From positions 3,497,501-3,561,500 of the forward strand of contig NC_052034.1 in the NCBI RefSeq assembly GCF_015832195.1: DNA of 64,000 nucleotides, written 5' to 3'. The DNA comes from Motacilla alba alba. Its lineage: Eukaryota > Chordata > Aves > Passeriformes > Motacillidae. The position numbers were made by a program, and so were the translations under genes. Below, one piece after another: positions 49,669 to 60,500 of the stretch; within the stretch, counting starts at the first letter, position 1; each line of letters opens with the position of its first letter. The notes beneath the pieces are model-generated. The model did not search any database. It saw only the letters and a program-made list of their open reading frames with translations, and was not told the DNA's origin.

Positions 49669-50680
49669 ACTATGCAGATTTTTTTTTTTTTTTTTAATTT
49701 GCGGGTCAAAAAAAGAAATCTATTTTTGACTTGTGCCCACAGAGACTTTCCAAGAGAGCAAGGGCCACACAATGAAGAATTGCTGGAGAGTCCGTGAAAT
49801 GCCTTCTGCACAGGCTGTGTGTTGGAGGATTGTTGTCGAGAAGGTTGACTTACTTAAAGATAAATATGTAAAGAGTTTTTAAAAATGTGGACTATTCCTG
49901 CTCTACATCTATTTGTAAAGAAAACCATAATGTCTTTTAAATCATTCTTCTGTAAATAGAGAGTACTTTTTGCAGTGTTTTTTCCCTTGCTATAGTATCT
50001 GGTGTACTTATGTTCAAATCATTGCCTAAACTTTGGGGGTCATTTTGTAATTTTTTTTAAGCATTTTCTCCAGTGTAGAATACTCTTCATAACCCTAGCC
50101 TCCCTCTCAGCCTAACCTAACCAGAACCCCAACCTCCCAACCATCATTGCCCATTTAATGCCGTGCCACTTCCTGCAGGCATTGTGCTTTTATATAATTT
50201 TTTTTTTCCCTAGACACACTTTCTCAGTGGTGTTCAAGCTCTTGTGAAAATGTTGATTTTTAAGACTGACCCCTTAGTGAATTCTGTACATTAACATAAC
50301 TCCAGTTTGCTGGAATAAGATGATATATTTCTTTGGAATTTGAAATTCTGCCACATTGTAAATTTTTGGTGCAGTCGGTTTTATTTAGCAACACTGCAGA
50401 AATATTATTGCATGGGTATGTTATGGTTCATTTTTAAAAGGTTAAAGAAACAAAAAAAGAACAGCTTCTGGAGGCATACCTCACTGTTATGCACACTGGG
50501 AATTTTAACTGTGCCCTAAAAGCCTATTCTTAGTGTTCTCTGTTTCTGCATTGTATGCAGTCAAAACAGGCTACTAAATTTTACTGTCATATTTAACCAC
50601 AGCAAATGGCTTTTCTGAACAGAGGCTCTGGGTGGGTTGATAAATCCTTTAAGAAGAAAAAGCTCCACATCCCAAGTTTA

Positions 50681-50686
50681 AATAAA
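50681..50686 (+). other. Possible proximal NCOR1 poly(A) signal
   Basis: A canonical AATAAA about 1.0 kb after the NCOR1 stop. Use here would give a short 3'UTR isoform. Confidence 0.4.
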
Positions 50687-52310
50687 ACAAAGTGCTTTTA
50701 TAGAATAATTGAGCAACACACGAGTCAACTACTTGGCTTCTGTTACAACCAGTTTGAAATAGGTACTGTGATTTTTTTCCTTCCTCCAATCTGATTTAAA
50801 AATCTTTATGTAATAATTATTTTGAAGTCTGCATCCCAGTCCCTGTCCCTCTAAGCAAGCTTTTGGTGGAAGTCCTTACAAATGCTTGGCTTAACTCCTG
50901 AAGTGTGCAATACTTGTTAGGGTGATTTTTATTTTTAAATTGTATATGGTACTAGGAGAGTCTCCTTAATCGTTCATCTATCAATGCTTGCTATGATATG
51001 CTTGTAGCTCATGTACACATCCATCTGGGCAGTGATGTCATGTCACAGGCTGTCCTGACATCCATCTCCAAAAGCATCTTCATTTTATGCTGCACTGACC
51101 TCAGGAAGTGAATTCCAATCTTCCGGGGTAGAAGGACTGATTCACAGATAGCACTGAGCTGGGGGGTGGCGTGGTCTGTCAGATTCCAAACTGCTTTTGC
51201 ATCTCATTGATCAACAGGGTCTTTGCCTTGGAGTTATTTCCCAGTGAGAAATATTTGGATTTTGCCGCTGTATTTGTGATGCGTTGTATGGAAGGTGTAA
51301 TGCAGTGTGTAACCCTGAGCTGCGTGAGCTCTGCAGCCCACGGACTGTCACGGTCCACTTACAAACAGGAAGAAGCACAGAACTATTTATCAATAGCAAA
51401 TTTCTTTTCAGTCCTTTAGGGAAAACCTTTTTGCCCCAAGTGAGGGAAACAAAATTCCAAAGGAACTCATTTGGAAACTTGACACTGTTGAAAATACAGA
51501 ACTATTTTGTTACTTTTTTTAAACACTGCATCACAGTAGATCCGTTGGCAGTCTTAAATCTCCTTGCAGTCTTTCTCTGAGAAAGATTTCTCTCATCCTC
51601 CCCTCCTTTACCCTTCTGGCTTGAAGCAGTGAAGTTTTCATCCTGTTTGTAGACCTGTGCTCTTATTTTAATTTTTATTTTTTGGTTTCCACAGCAACAT
51701 ATACTGGAAAACGAGTTGATCTGCCCTTTTTGTAGATTTAAATTTGGAGTGGAGAATGAAGTTCCATTCTTAAACTCACTTGTTCTCACTTTCTTAGTGT
51801 AACAAATACAATGTGAAAGAGGCATGTACAGACAAATGTCTTTGCTACCTGTACAGTAAGTATGGCATGTTCATTGCAAAGCTTCATGTTACTGCTGCAG
51901 CAGCAGCAAGATATCCAAAGTAGGATAGTCACAATCTCCTAAGATACAGTTTGAGTGGCATTTGCACATAAAATGTTGCTGCTTTTTTTTTGTTTGTTAT
52001 CTGAGTTTTAACTTCTCCAGTGTAAAAAACCTCTCCAGAGCCTAAGTTAGGGTTTACCACATTTCCAGTAATCTTCAAGTATGGAATTACATCTGCCCTG
52101 TTTCAAACAGGAAGGTGTTTGTAAGTCATGTTTACAAAGTGTAGTTTACTACAAATTTTTACCTGATTTCTGATCAGCGCTTTCACAATGCTTTCATCTT
52201 GATATGGTTCGTGATTCTGATATGAAATCATTTAAGACTTGAAAAACCCATGCATCATAATTTCCACACAATGTCTTCACTAGACAGTGACTTCTGGATT
52301 CAGACCAATC

Positions 52311-52316
52311 AATAAA
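52311..52316 (+). other. Likely distal NCOR1 poly(A) signal
   Basis: A canonical AATAAA about 2.65 kb after the stop, followed within about 30 bases by T/G-rich sequence suitable for cleavage. Confidence 0.5.
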
Positions 52317-52335
52317 GGGGATCAGTTCTCCACTT

Positions 52336-53469
52336 GCTTTTCCTGTGTCTCCCTTTTGTTTTGCAGCATCAGGCAAGACCCTGCTCCCAGGGTGCTGCAG
52401 GGTTCCCAGGTGACACTGCTGCCCTCCAAACTCTGCTGCTTCAAACCCCAAACCCAGCACTTGAGGGAAGGTTGGCTCTAATGTGCCAGAGCCTTTCTGT
52501 CAGTACAGCCCTATTTTTATTTCCTAGCTTGCTGAGAACAAAGCTCTGTATGTGACTGAAGTTTTCCAGCTTCAATGAACTTCTGCTCTAGAAAACCTGT
52601 GTGCCTCCTCCTCTTAGCTCAAAGTTCAGAGATGAAGCTGCTACTGTAAGTAACTTACTAATGATGTAATTACATTGAGGGTTGTACCAACCAGCTGCAG
52701 TTCTGACAACTGAAAGTTAAAATTGTGCTTGGATAGTGACAGAATTAGTTCTGCTATCCTAACTAAATATAGTTTTGGTAATTTCTGGTTTAATTCTCTC
52801 TTTCTTTAATATCAGGCTTCCTGGCAGGGCAGAACTGAGAAATTCTGTTGTCTAGAGCAGCTGTTGATAGTTGATTCACAGGAAGGCATGCAGCTAACAA
52901 AGCTGGGTTTGTACACAGCATCTTTTCCAACAGGAAGCCTCAGCATTCAAGCACTGACCTATCCAAGAGAGAAGACAACTCTGACACTCCGTGTGCTCCC
53001 CACTGCAGCCAAGTGTTTTATCTCTGACAGCAGCTCTGTGTGCTACCAGTCTTATCCCTCCTCTGAGAGGGCAAGTTCTATCTTTGGATGCTAAATGAAG
53101 AAATGCATTTGATCTTCAAGCAAGCTGTTGGACCAGGACAGGGAGCTGCAGCTCTGTGGCAGGGCAGGTACAGCTTGGGAGATGCTCAGCTGCTTCAAAC
53201 ACTGAACTGCAGCACTGATAAACACACAGCCCCTGCTGTGCTGTGCAGCAAGGAAGAGTGAGACAATTCCTGCCTGTTCCTTTTCAAGTCTTGCTCTAGG
53301 ACAGCCATGTTTTGAACCTGAACACTTCTGTGGGCAGGCAGGAGTAGCAATTTGCTACTCCTTGACTCTAACACAGTATTAATACCAGACCAGACTTGCA
53401 CTTAGGCAGCCAAAATTAAATCACTTAGCACAGGAGATAAGTCAAACCACAGACTACACCACAAATTCA
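52336..53469. other. Intergenic stretch between convergent NCOR1 and TTC19
   Basis: About 1.1 kb separate the predicted NCOR1 and TTC19 poly(A) sites. I see no exon, CpG island or named repeat in it. Longer read-through 3'UTRs from either gene would overlap here. Confidence 0.55.
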
Positions 53470-53489
53470 CACAGTTAAGATTTCACACC

Positions 53490-53495
53490 TTTATT
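53490..53495 (-). other. TTC19 poly(A) signal
   Basis: AATAAA on the minus strand, about 160 nt beyond the TAA at 53653-53655. It would give a compact 3'UTR ending near 53470. Confidence 0.65.
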
Positions 53496-53652
53496 TTGGG
53501 CGGTTAGGCAGTGGCAGCCCTTCCTCTTAAGCAGTCCTGAAACTCCTCATTGCTGTTTCTCTGGAGAATTGCACCGAGCTGCTCCCAGGCTGCCTGTGCT
53601 GACCAGCCCTTGCTGCCTTCAGCCACCTCAAGGCTGGACTCTCTGGCCAAAC

Positions 53653-56356
53653 TTATTTGGAGCCCTTTCTCCTCTTGGCCAGCTCAGCTAGTTCCTCCTG
53701 GATATGCTGGACAGAAGCAGCATCTCCCTTCTGCTGTGCCTGCTTGAGAGCTTCTTTGTACACTTGTTTTGCTTGCAGGAAATCTTCTGTAGCAAGAGGG
53801 GAAAAAAGGCTTGGCTACCCAGTTCCATCACCCATTTTCAGAGCCCCCTCCTGATGCTGATCACATGCAAAGGACAAGGAAGGAAGGACTCCTTGGAACA
53901 CATCAAGATCTGGGGAGGCTCAGAAAACATCCTGCCAGGTTGCCAACTCTGAGAGGTGGAGAGCAGCAGTGATGATGGGACCTGGTGCTGCTTCAGCATT
54001 AAAATCTCACAGAAACAGATCTCACGCATGTCTTCTATCCTTTTGGAAAAGTTACTGGACAAAAAGGACATGGGAAACAAGATCCTCTGGCAACCTTTTG
54101 GGTCAGTTTGTGAAATCAATTCAAAGTCAGACCTGCTGCTTAAACTAAAACTAATTACCCCAAACCAGCACTGTAGTTCAGCCCCACGACACAGACCCAG
54201 ATCTCTGCAGTCAGCAGCAGCCCAGTGACAGGCTGGGCATGTATTCACTGACCTTTGTGCATCAGGATTGCTGCCAGGTTGCTGAGCACCATGTGCTCCT
54301 CGGGGTGCTGTGTGTCCCTTGCCAGCTGTGCTGCCCTCCTGCTGTAGGTGTGCGCCTCCTCGAATTGTCCCTGAGCGTCCAGCACCGTCGCCAGGTCGTT
54401 CATCAGCACCACACTCTGCACCAGGAGGGAAGAGGGAAGCTTGTGGAGCAGTCTGGGGCAGCAGGAGCGCCACATTCGTTCCCTGCCACACCAGTTAAAG
54501 TATTTCCCAGAGAAGTGTTCTGTATTTCTGTATTTGCATGCTCGTCCTTGCTGGCAGGAAAACAGCCTCAGATAGTGCTGATGTCTGATGGCAGCAGAGC
54601 TGCTCCAAGGCTGCCTCATTCCCTCCAGATCAGCCTTTCCTTCCCTGGAGTCCTACTGCTGCACAAATCACCTGTGGATGAGTCTCTCCCTGAACATCAT
54701 TTGATATCTGCAGAGCCTTCTCATACACTTTTTGTGCTGCTGGGAGCTCGTTGATGTTCAGGAGGTAGCGGCCGTAGGAGTCCAGGCTCATCCCAAGCAG
54801 GAGCTGGGTGTTGGCCTTTTCTTCAGCTGCAAACAGACAGGAGGGAGGTGATCACTGCCACAGGATGCAGCATGAACCCCCATCCTACCACAGCAGGAAA
54901 CTCAGGCAGTGGGAAGACATGGATTGACATGAAGATGGTGCTTAGGAATACAGAAACAACATCAAGGACAGGGAAATGGAGAAAAGATGAGAAGCCTTTG
55001 GCAGACAAGGCTGCTCACCTGATAAGACATCCTCAGGCAAGTCCTTCTGTTTGGCAATCTTCTCCTCCAAGGTCAGGATGCAGAACTGGTAGCCAGCGAC
55101 AGCTAATTTGTCCCTGCAAAGTGCAAAGCAAAGCTCCTTCTGTCCCTGAAGGATCCCTCATTAAAGAGCCTCTGCTTGGCCTCCCCACCAGCACTGCAAA
55201 GCTGAGGTGAAGGCAGGTGACACCTCCAGCTGGGAACTCACTGTTTCTGAGCAGCGTAGATACTGGCCAGCTTGAGGGACAGCTCAAGGATGGCGTTGTC
55301 ATCCTGCCAGGAGCACACACAACACAACTGTTACTCTTCTTGTACCTCCCCAACAGAAACATTACTTTGTCAGAGAGTTTAGACTTTAAAAATCCCCATC
55401 TTGTTGCCTCCAGTGCTGCCATCCATTAAATATTACCAATTTCCAGTAAGAGGCATTACAGCACGAAACAAGGTAAAGAAAAGGGCACCACTGGGAGCCT
55501 GTCTCAGAACATACCTCCTTTGTGTCCCCTGCAAGCATATAGCTCATCGTTGCTTTGTAGAGCTTTTCTGCCTGAAACAAGAATTTTGAAGAGGACACTG
55601 AGAAATGATGGCACTTAAAACAAAACAGAGGCAAACTACATAGAGGGACCTGGCTCAAATTTGTTGCATTTACACTACACCAAGAACAGTTAGAAGTGAA
55701 AGGCTGACCAGAGCCCAGTGGTACTGAACCAGTGGCTCCTTTCAGTTTCTCCTTGAGCACTGCTGCAGCAGCCAGGCCTTTCCCCTGTCTGCGAGCTCAG
55801 GGCTTTCCCAGATTCTTCTGGGAGGAGCCACCTCTGTGCTCAACTGCAGCATTTCACAGAAGGAAGTATTCTATCCCCTGCACACCATGTTGGAGCTCAA
55901 AATTTACCTGTGAGAGCATTTTTCTTAACCTGGTGTGCTCATGGGAGTGCAGTCCTGAGTTAGATCATTCTGTTAGATCATTCTGCTTTGCACTGGCACA
56001 TCTCTGCCCCACAGTTCTGAGTCTGCAGCTTGTGCCAGCACCCCACACCTGAGACCGTGCACAAGATGTCAACCTCTAAAAATCCATTGGGAAAACCCAG
56101 AGTTACTCACATTGTCCAGCTGTCCCTGCATGTAGGCCACGTTCCCCATCTGGAAGAGACAGACAGCGCTCAAGCTCCACCAGGGCGACGCGGATGAGCC
56201 TCAGCCGCTTTTCCTGGGGCTGAGTGCCCCTGGCCGGGCTCTCACCATGCTGTAGGTGTAGATGATGGCCTGCCTGTTCTCCTGCTGGTGCGCCTGCCGC
56301 AGGGCCTGGTGCAGGAGCTGCTCGGCCTCGGCCAGCTCCCCCTTCATAGCGCTGAG
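53653..56356 (-). CDS. TTC19: TTC19 TPR domain, exons 3-10
   Basis: Eight exons encode about residues 89-359, a series of helix pairs: GELAEAEQLLHQALRQA (TPR1), GQLDNAEKLYKATMSYML, the LASIYAAQ-VAGYQFCILTLEEK pair, NTQLLLGMSLDSYGRYLL, AAQKVYEKALQISNDVQGE-THP, LATVLDAQGQFEEAHTY with LARDTQHPEEHMV, and AKQVYKEALKQAQQKGDAAS. The last exon ends QEELAELAKRRKGSK. The terminus is about a dozen residues shorter than the human protein as I remember it. Confidence 0.94.
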
Positions 56357-56777
56357 CTGCGGGGCAGCGGGACCGGTCAGTGCCCGGTCAGTGCCCGGTC
56401 AGTGCCCGGTCAGTGCCCGGCAGCGCCCGCAGCGCCCGCGCCTCACCTTGGCTCTCTTGAGCAGCAGCACGATGGCGTCCTCGCCGTCCTCCTCGGCGTC
56501 CCGCGGGAACAGCGAGAGCCCTGCGGGGACAGCGCGGTGGGTGCCCGGTGCCGGCTGCGCGCCGCCCGCGCCCGCCGCCCCGCTCACCTCCCAGGAAGGC
56601 CAGCGCAGCGCCGGCGGGCCGTGCCCAGCGCGGCCGCGCCCGCCCCGCGGTGCCGGAGCCGCTGTCCCCGCGGTGTCCCCGGTGTGCCCCTGTCCAGGCG
56701 GGCCGGGGCAGGGCGGGGCAGCGCCGGGGGCACAGCCGGGACAGCGCCCGCGGCAGCGCCGCCGCCACCGCCGCCAT
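53653..56777 (-). CDS. TTC19: TTC19, mitochondrial tetratricopeptide repeat protein 19 (10 coding exons)
   Basis: TTC19 is a mitochondrial inner-membrane TPR protein required for complex III function, where it helps clear Rieske-protein fragments (family knowledge). Exons in transcript order, all minus strand: 56588-56777, 56447-56520, 56246-56356, 56111-56149, 55515-55571, 55242-55303, 55019-55113, 54672-54826, 54253-54415, 53653-53786. Every border is AG/GT, and the sum is 1080 nt, 359 codons plus TAA. Human TTC19 is 380 residues. The start is chosen as the ATG at 56777, giving an Arg-rich, acid-free N terminus typical of a mitochondrial presequence. Recognisable segments are IIYTYSMMGNVAYMQGQLDN, AEKLYKATMSYML, LELSLKLASIYAAQ, VAGYQFCILTLEEKI and EHMVLSNLAAILMHK. 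Confidence 0.95.
56375..56418. repeat. Four tandem copies of an 11-bp unit in TTC19 intron 2
   Basis: GGTCAGTGCCC is repeated four times without interruption in the 90-bp intron between TTC19 exons 2 and 3, next to the acceptor of exon 3 on the minus strand. Confidence 0.9.
56447..56777 (-). CDS. TTC19: TTC19 exons 1-2: presequence and membrane-proximal segment
   Basis: Exon 56588-56777 encodes MAAVAAALPRALSRLCPRRC and a Gly/Arg/Pro-rich stretch with many Arg and few acids, consistent with a mitochondrial targeting sequence. A short hydrophobic segment, PAGAALAFLGGLSLF (about residues 54-68), spans the exon 1-2 junction and could be the membrane anchor or sorting signal. Exon 56447-56520 then gives DAEEDGEDAIVLLLKRAK, the acidic lead into the TPR array. 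The N terminus is the least conserved part of the family. Confidence 0.85.
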
Positions 56778-56802
56778 CCCGAGCGGGCCCTTTAAGAGCG
56801 CG

Positions 56803-56839
56803 TGACGTCAGCGCGGGAACGGGGCGGTGTCTGACGTCA
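56803..56839. promoter_or_regulatory. Paired CRE/ATF palindromes flanking a GC box
   Basis: Two full TGACGTCA palindromes lie with start points 29 bp apart, with GGGGCGG between them, about 26 bp upstream of the TTC19 start codon. Full 8-bp CREs in CpG-island promoters are typical CREB/ATF1 sites. Because the palindromes are symmetric they could serve both divergent genes. Confidence 0.75.
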
Positions 56840-56845
56840 CGCCCG

Positions 56846-56922
56846 GAGCGGGAGCGGGAGCGGGATCGGGATCAGTACCGGGATCGGGACCGGGAGCAGC
56901 CCCGGGAGCGGGGCGGGAGCGG
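56846..56922. repeat. Degenerate GGGAGC/GGGATC hexamer repeat
   Basis: A run of hexamers of the type CGGGAG, CGGGAT and CGGGAC follows the second CRE site. It lies in the CpG island and probably in the untranslated first exon or core promoter of ZSWIM7. The many GGG runs could form G-quadruplexes. Confidence 0.75.
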
Positions 56923-56945
56923 GTCCCGCCGCTCTGCCCGCCCTG
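56846..56945 (+). other. ZSWIM7: Possible untranslated first exon of ZSWIM7
   Basis: A CCTG|GTGAGC donor closes a GC-rich segment at 56945, and the first ZSWIM7 coding exon begins at an acceptor (TCGTTTCCAG, exon from 57430). A leader exon ending here would explain both. The transcription start is not readable, so the left edge is a guess. Confidence 0.45.
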
Positions 56946-57429
56946 GTGAGCAGCGCCCGCAGCGCCCCGGCCGTGCCGCGCCCCTCAGAACACGGAGCGG
57001 GGGACAAAGATGGGGAAGGGGCTGGAGCGGCGCCCGGGAAGGGCTGAGGGAGCCGGGGCGGCAGAACGGGGATCTGATCCGTGTGTGGGAACACGTGCGG
57101 AGGTGACGGGGGCTGCGCCGGGCTCTGCCCGCGGCCCCGGGCGGGAGCTGATGGGCAGGGAGCGCTCCTGAGGGGAGGAACATCCTGAGGGCGCCGAGCC
57201 GTCCTTCCCACGGGAGCCGCCTTTGTGTGAGGCCATCCCGGGGACACCCGCGTGCCTGTGGGGAATCCTGTTCCCAGAACGGGTAAAAAACATTTCAGAA
57301 GTTGTTTTAAAACGTCTTTAAGGATGCCGCTCCTTGGTTGGGATGGGGTGCCCAGATAACCCCCCTGATGCTCAGTGTCCATGGTGGCCCCAGGGTTTCC
57401 CGCTGTCTCCTGTCCTGTCTCGTTTCCAG

Positions 57430-57529
57430 GGATGATCCCGTGCCCGTGGGATGGACGGGAGCACCTTGCCAGCAGTGGCGGAAGAGCTCTTGAGAGAGAT
57501 CAAAAAGGCTTTTGAGGAGACCTCGCAGG
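57430..57529 (+). CDS. ZSWIM7: ZSWIM7 exon carrying the start codon and an overlapping uORF
   Basis: The acceptor at 57428-57429 leaves 21 nt of leader before the ATG at 57451, which has G at both -3 and +4, a strong context. A second ATG at 57432 lies 19 nt earlier in another frame and opens an ORF that runs to a TGA at 57513-57515, across the true start. The exon ends CAGG|GTACGT in phase 1. Confidence 0.88.
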
Positions 57530-60500
57530 GTACGTGGAGGATGCCAGCAGGAGTGGCCGGCACGGCTGTCACAGCCCAGCGAGTGATGAGCGCCCGTGCC
57601 TCCCCTTTCTGTGCTGTCTCGGGAACCTGGATGTCCCCTTTTGTGACAACAGACGGGTGTGAAGCACACATAGTGAGGAGCAGCCCCTCCTCCAAGTCAA
57701 ATTCAAAAATCACACCACTTTGGACTCTTTTCTTTGTAGTGTGAGACTTATGGGTTCTGCTGCTCCTTAGAGCTCCTGGTGCACAGTAACTTATCATTTA
57801 GGGATGATAAATTAATGCTCCGGGCAGGAATTCTGCTGTGCCCTCTGCACTGCTGGTCCTACAGACTCACCAATCCCAAAAGTGGGGTTGGAAAGGGGAA
57901 TTTCCCACAGCCGTGTCCTGGCTGACCGGCAGAGGGGGTGTGCTGCTGATCCCAGGGCGAGGAGCAGCTTCCCAGGGCTTCCGTGCGAGGAGCACCAGCC
58001 AGCGCTGAAATCCTGGCCAGTTCCAGCAGCTAGTTAAGAATAATTACCTTTGCTGGATCTGTGCTGAGAGAATATTAATATTTGTGTTTACTGGATGAGC
58101 TGCACAGAATGGCTCTTCCCAAGGAAAGGGTCTGCTGAAAGAATATTTTTAACTGCAGAAAACCCAAACAAATAAGAATTCAGATAAATCTGTCTTGAGC
58201 ATTACGTGGGAGTGAGGAATGGGCAGAGACTTCATGTCTAAACTGTCAGAGTGACCCTAGTGACAGCTTTTTGGCACACTTGCACTATGGCTCCTGTCAG
58301 GTTAGAGTAGATCCAAAATCCACATGTGACTTTTAAAAGAGCTTTACAAATCCTGTTGTAAACTAAGCAAAAAAAGTTCACATCCCTTTAAAAACGTCCT
58401 TCTTAAAGCACACATTGAGATAGAGCTGTGGAGAGAAGCTGATTGATCCCTTTGCAGAATTAAACTCAAATAAAGCTGGAAAATTTATACCAACAGTGCA
58501 GGTCATAGAGAGTGTTTTGAATTGTCGTAAGAAAATTATTTTAAAGTCAAAAATCCAGATCTTCCAGTGGGATATGGAGACAGAGTACACTGTGTCCCCT
58601 GGGTGATAGCAGAAAGATCAGAGTGGACAAGCAGAGCCTGAGCTGTCGGCTCCAACAAACACAATTTGCTGGAGTGTAACTTTCCATCTCAAGAAGTTCC
58701 AATAAATGGAGACACAATGTTTCACTGGGCTGTAGTAAAAGCTATAAACCCGGCAAGACTGTGCTGGGAAAAGAACAACATTTTAAAAGTTGTGATGCCT
58801 GAGTTCTCAACTCATGCCAAGAGAGTTTCAGGGAAAACAATATATATATATATTTTTAACCAGCTTCTTAAAGGGACAGAGTAAGATATTGAGGCCTCCT
58901 GCCTTTCATTGGGTGCTTTTAAAAATAGGATATCGTAAAAGAAAGTACTTTTGGGCTTCTGCTTTTCTTGTTAAAATGAATCCCTGTAGTTGTGATGGCT
59001 GTGCCTGATGAGTGCCTCAGCACTGCCATCATGGATCGTTTCCCTGCTCCTTGTTGCTCGGTGGTTAGAGAGGATGTTGGGAGCTCTGCAGTCCTGTGTG
59101 GCCTCTGGGGGTACCTTGGGGGGACAATGACCCCCCCGAGATGCAAAATTCTGCAAAATAACATTTCCTTTTCTTCCTGTTGCAGTCCCTGATGACCTGC
59201 TGCTGGGGTGAGTGTCTTCTGCCTCAGTTCCTGCCCCGGTGTCCTGCTGCAGGGCAGCTGGTGCTCAGCCCTCATCCTGCTTTTCCCTGTGTTTGACCCA
59301 GTGCTGCTGAAACACAGAAATGCTGGTGGCTTTGGTGGTAGTGCAAATGCAGGTTCTGAAGGGCTTTTTCCCCCAGAGATTCACAGAATGATCTCTGTAT
59401 CACTGCATCTCCTGTGATGACTTGCTCTAATTTAAACCCAGGATATTTAACCTGAGCCCTGGGCCCAGCCTCAGGTCTGGAAGGAGTTTGCTGCGGGAGT
59501 GGGTTGTGTTCCAGGGTGATTCATCCCTCTGCCTTCCTGCCACTGTGAGCACCCTGAGCTCACTCCTGCTGGTTGAGTCATGGGCACGTGTGATGGAGAG
59601 GGAGAAGCGTCCTGATCATCACCCTGCTCAAGGGAAATGTTAACTTGGAGACTGAGAGTTTTCTTCTGTTTGGGGCCAGTCTCAGGTCAGCTTTGTCACC
59701 CTGTGAATACTTTAATCATTCCCAGCAGTGACCTAAGAGATCCAAGTTTCACAACTTCAGCCCTCACCAATTGGTGTTGAAGGTGGAGAAGGGGCATTGT
59801 CACAGTCAAAGAGACTTTTCAAATTAATCTTTAAACTTGTGTTCCTGCCTGCTGGGGGATGAGATCACCAGGAACCCTCCAGGCCCTGGTGCCTTTGTGT
59901 TAAAGTTATCTGACACACCACCTGTGAAAGGTGTGCTGCCTCCCTCTCCTGGGATCCCAGTGGCCTTTGAAAGGTGGGATCAGATTTGAAAGCTTTTGTT
60001 TCCTTCTCCTCAGAAAAGAAAAGAGGAAAGAAATTCCCTTGTTAAGTTTAAAATTGGTGGTGGCTCTTGGCAGCCAGATTTCCATCAATTCCCTGCATCC
60101 AGCAGCTCAGAAGTATTCTGATTTAATTTCCCAATCTCTTCCAAATCTCCAAATTCCTTGAATTTCCTGTGGGCATTTCCTGTTGAACTGATCGAATTAT
60201 ATACACAAGAAAAGAATTGCCTAAATTTGAAAAGAGTTCCTGAAACTCCCTGAACTCAGCCCCCTTATAGCCCCAAACCTAATCATGAAGGAATGTCTTA
60301 CGTTAAGCGTTCCCCACCCACCTCCTCAGATGGAGCCAGCCCTTCTTGCCTTGAGTTTGTGCAAGTTTTGGTCTTCCTGGAATCTGTCTGTCTGCTTGGC
60401 TGCTTATCAGTCAGCTTGACTCAGCCTTGCTGGGGCTCTGCCTTGCTCTGTCCTCCCTGGACTTGGAAACTTTCCCCTTTCTCTTGGGCTCCTGCTCTGT

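Larger units (their letters stand above)
49669..52335 (+). other. NCOR1: NCOR1 3'UTR
   Basis: The stretch after the stop has no splice-flanked coding exon. It is AT-rich with T runs just after the stop (49679-49695). AATAAA occurs at 50681-50686 and at 52311-52316. The distal signal gives a 3'UTR of about 2.7 kb, similar to the long mammalian NCOR1 3'UTR as I remember it. The exact cleavage site cannot be read from sequence. Confidence 0.6.
56170..57200. promoter_or_regulatory. CpG island, bidirectional TTC19/ZSWIM7 promoter
   Basis: This is the only strongly CpG-rich stretch in the window. It covers the first three TTC19 exons, the gap between the divergent genes and the presumed ZSWIM7 leader. 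Between the TTC19 start (56777) and the GC-rich ZSWIM7 leader are two TGACGTCA sites (56803-56810 and 56832-56839) and a GGGGCGG box (56821-56827). No TATA box is evident. Island edges are judged by eye. Confidence 0.85.

Noticed and set aside
53838..54491. 217-codon minus-strand ORF over TTC19
   Set aside because: It overlaps the real TTC19 exon 54253-54415 in another frame; the spliced TPR frame explains the sequence.
56288..57106. 272-codon plus-strand ORF across the CpG island
   Set aside because: It is a by-product of stop-poor GC-rich sequence: it runs antisense through TTC19 exons 1-3 and the promoter, with low-complexity Arg/Pro/Ala content.
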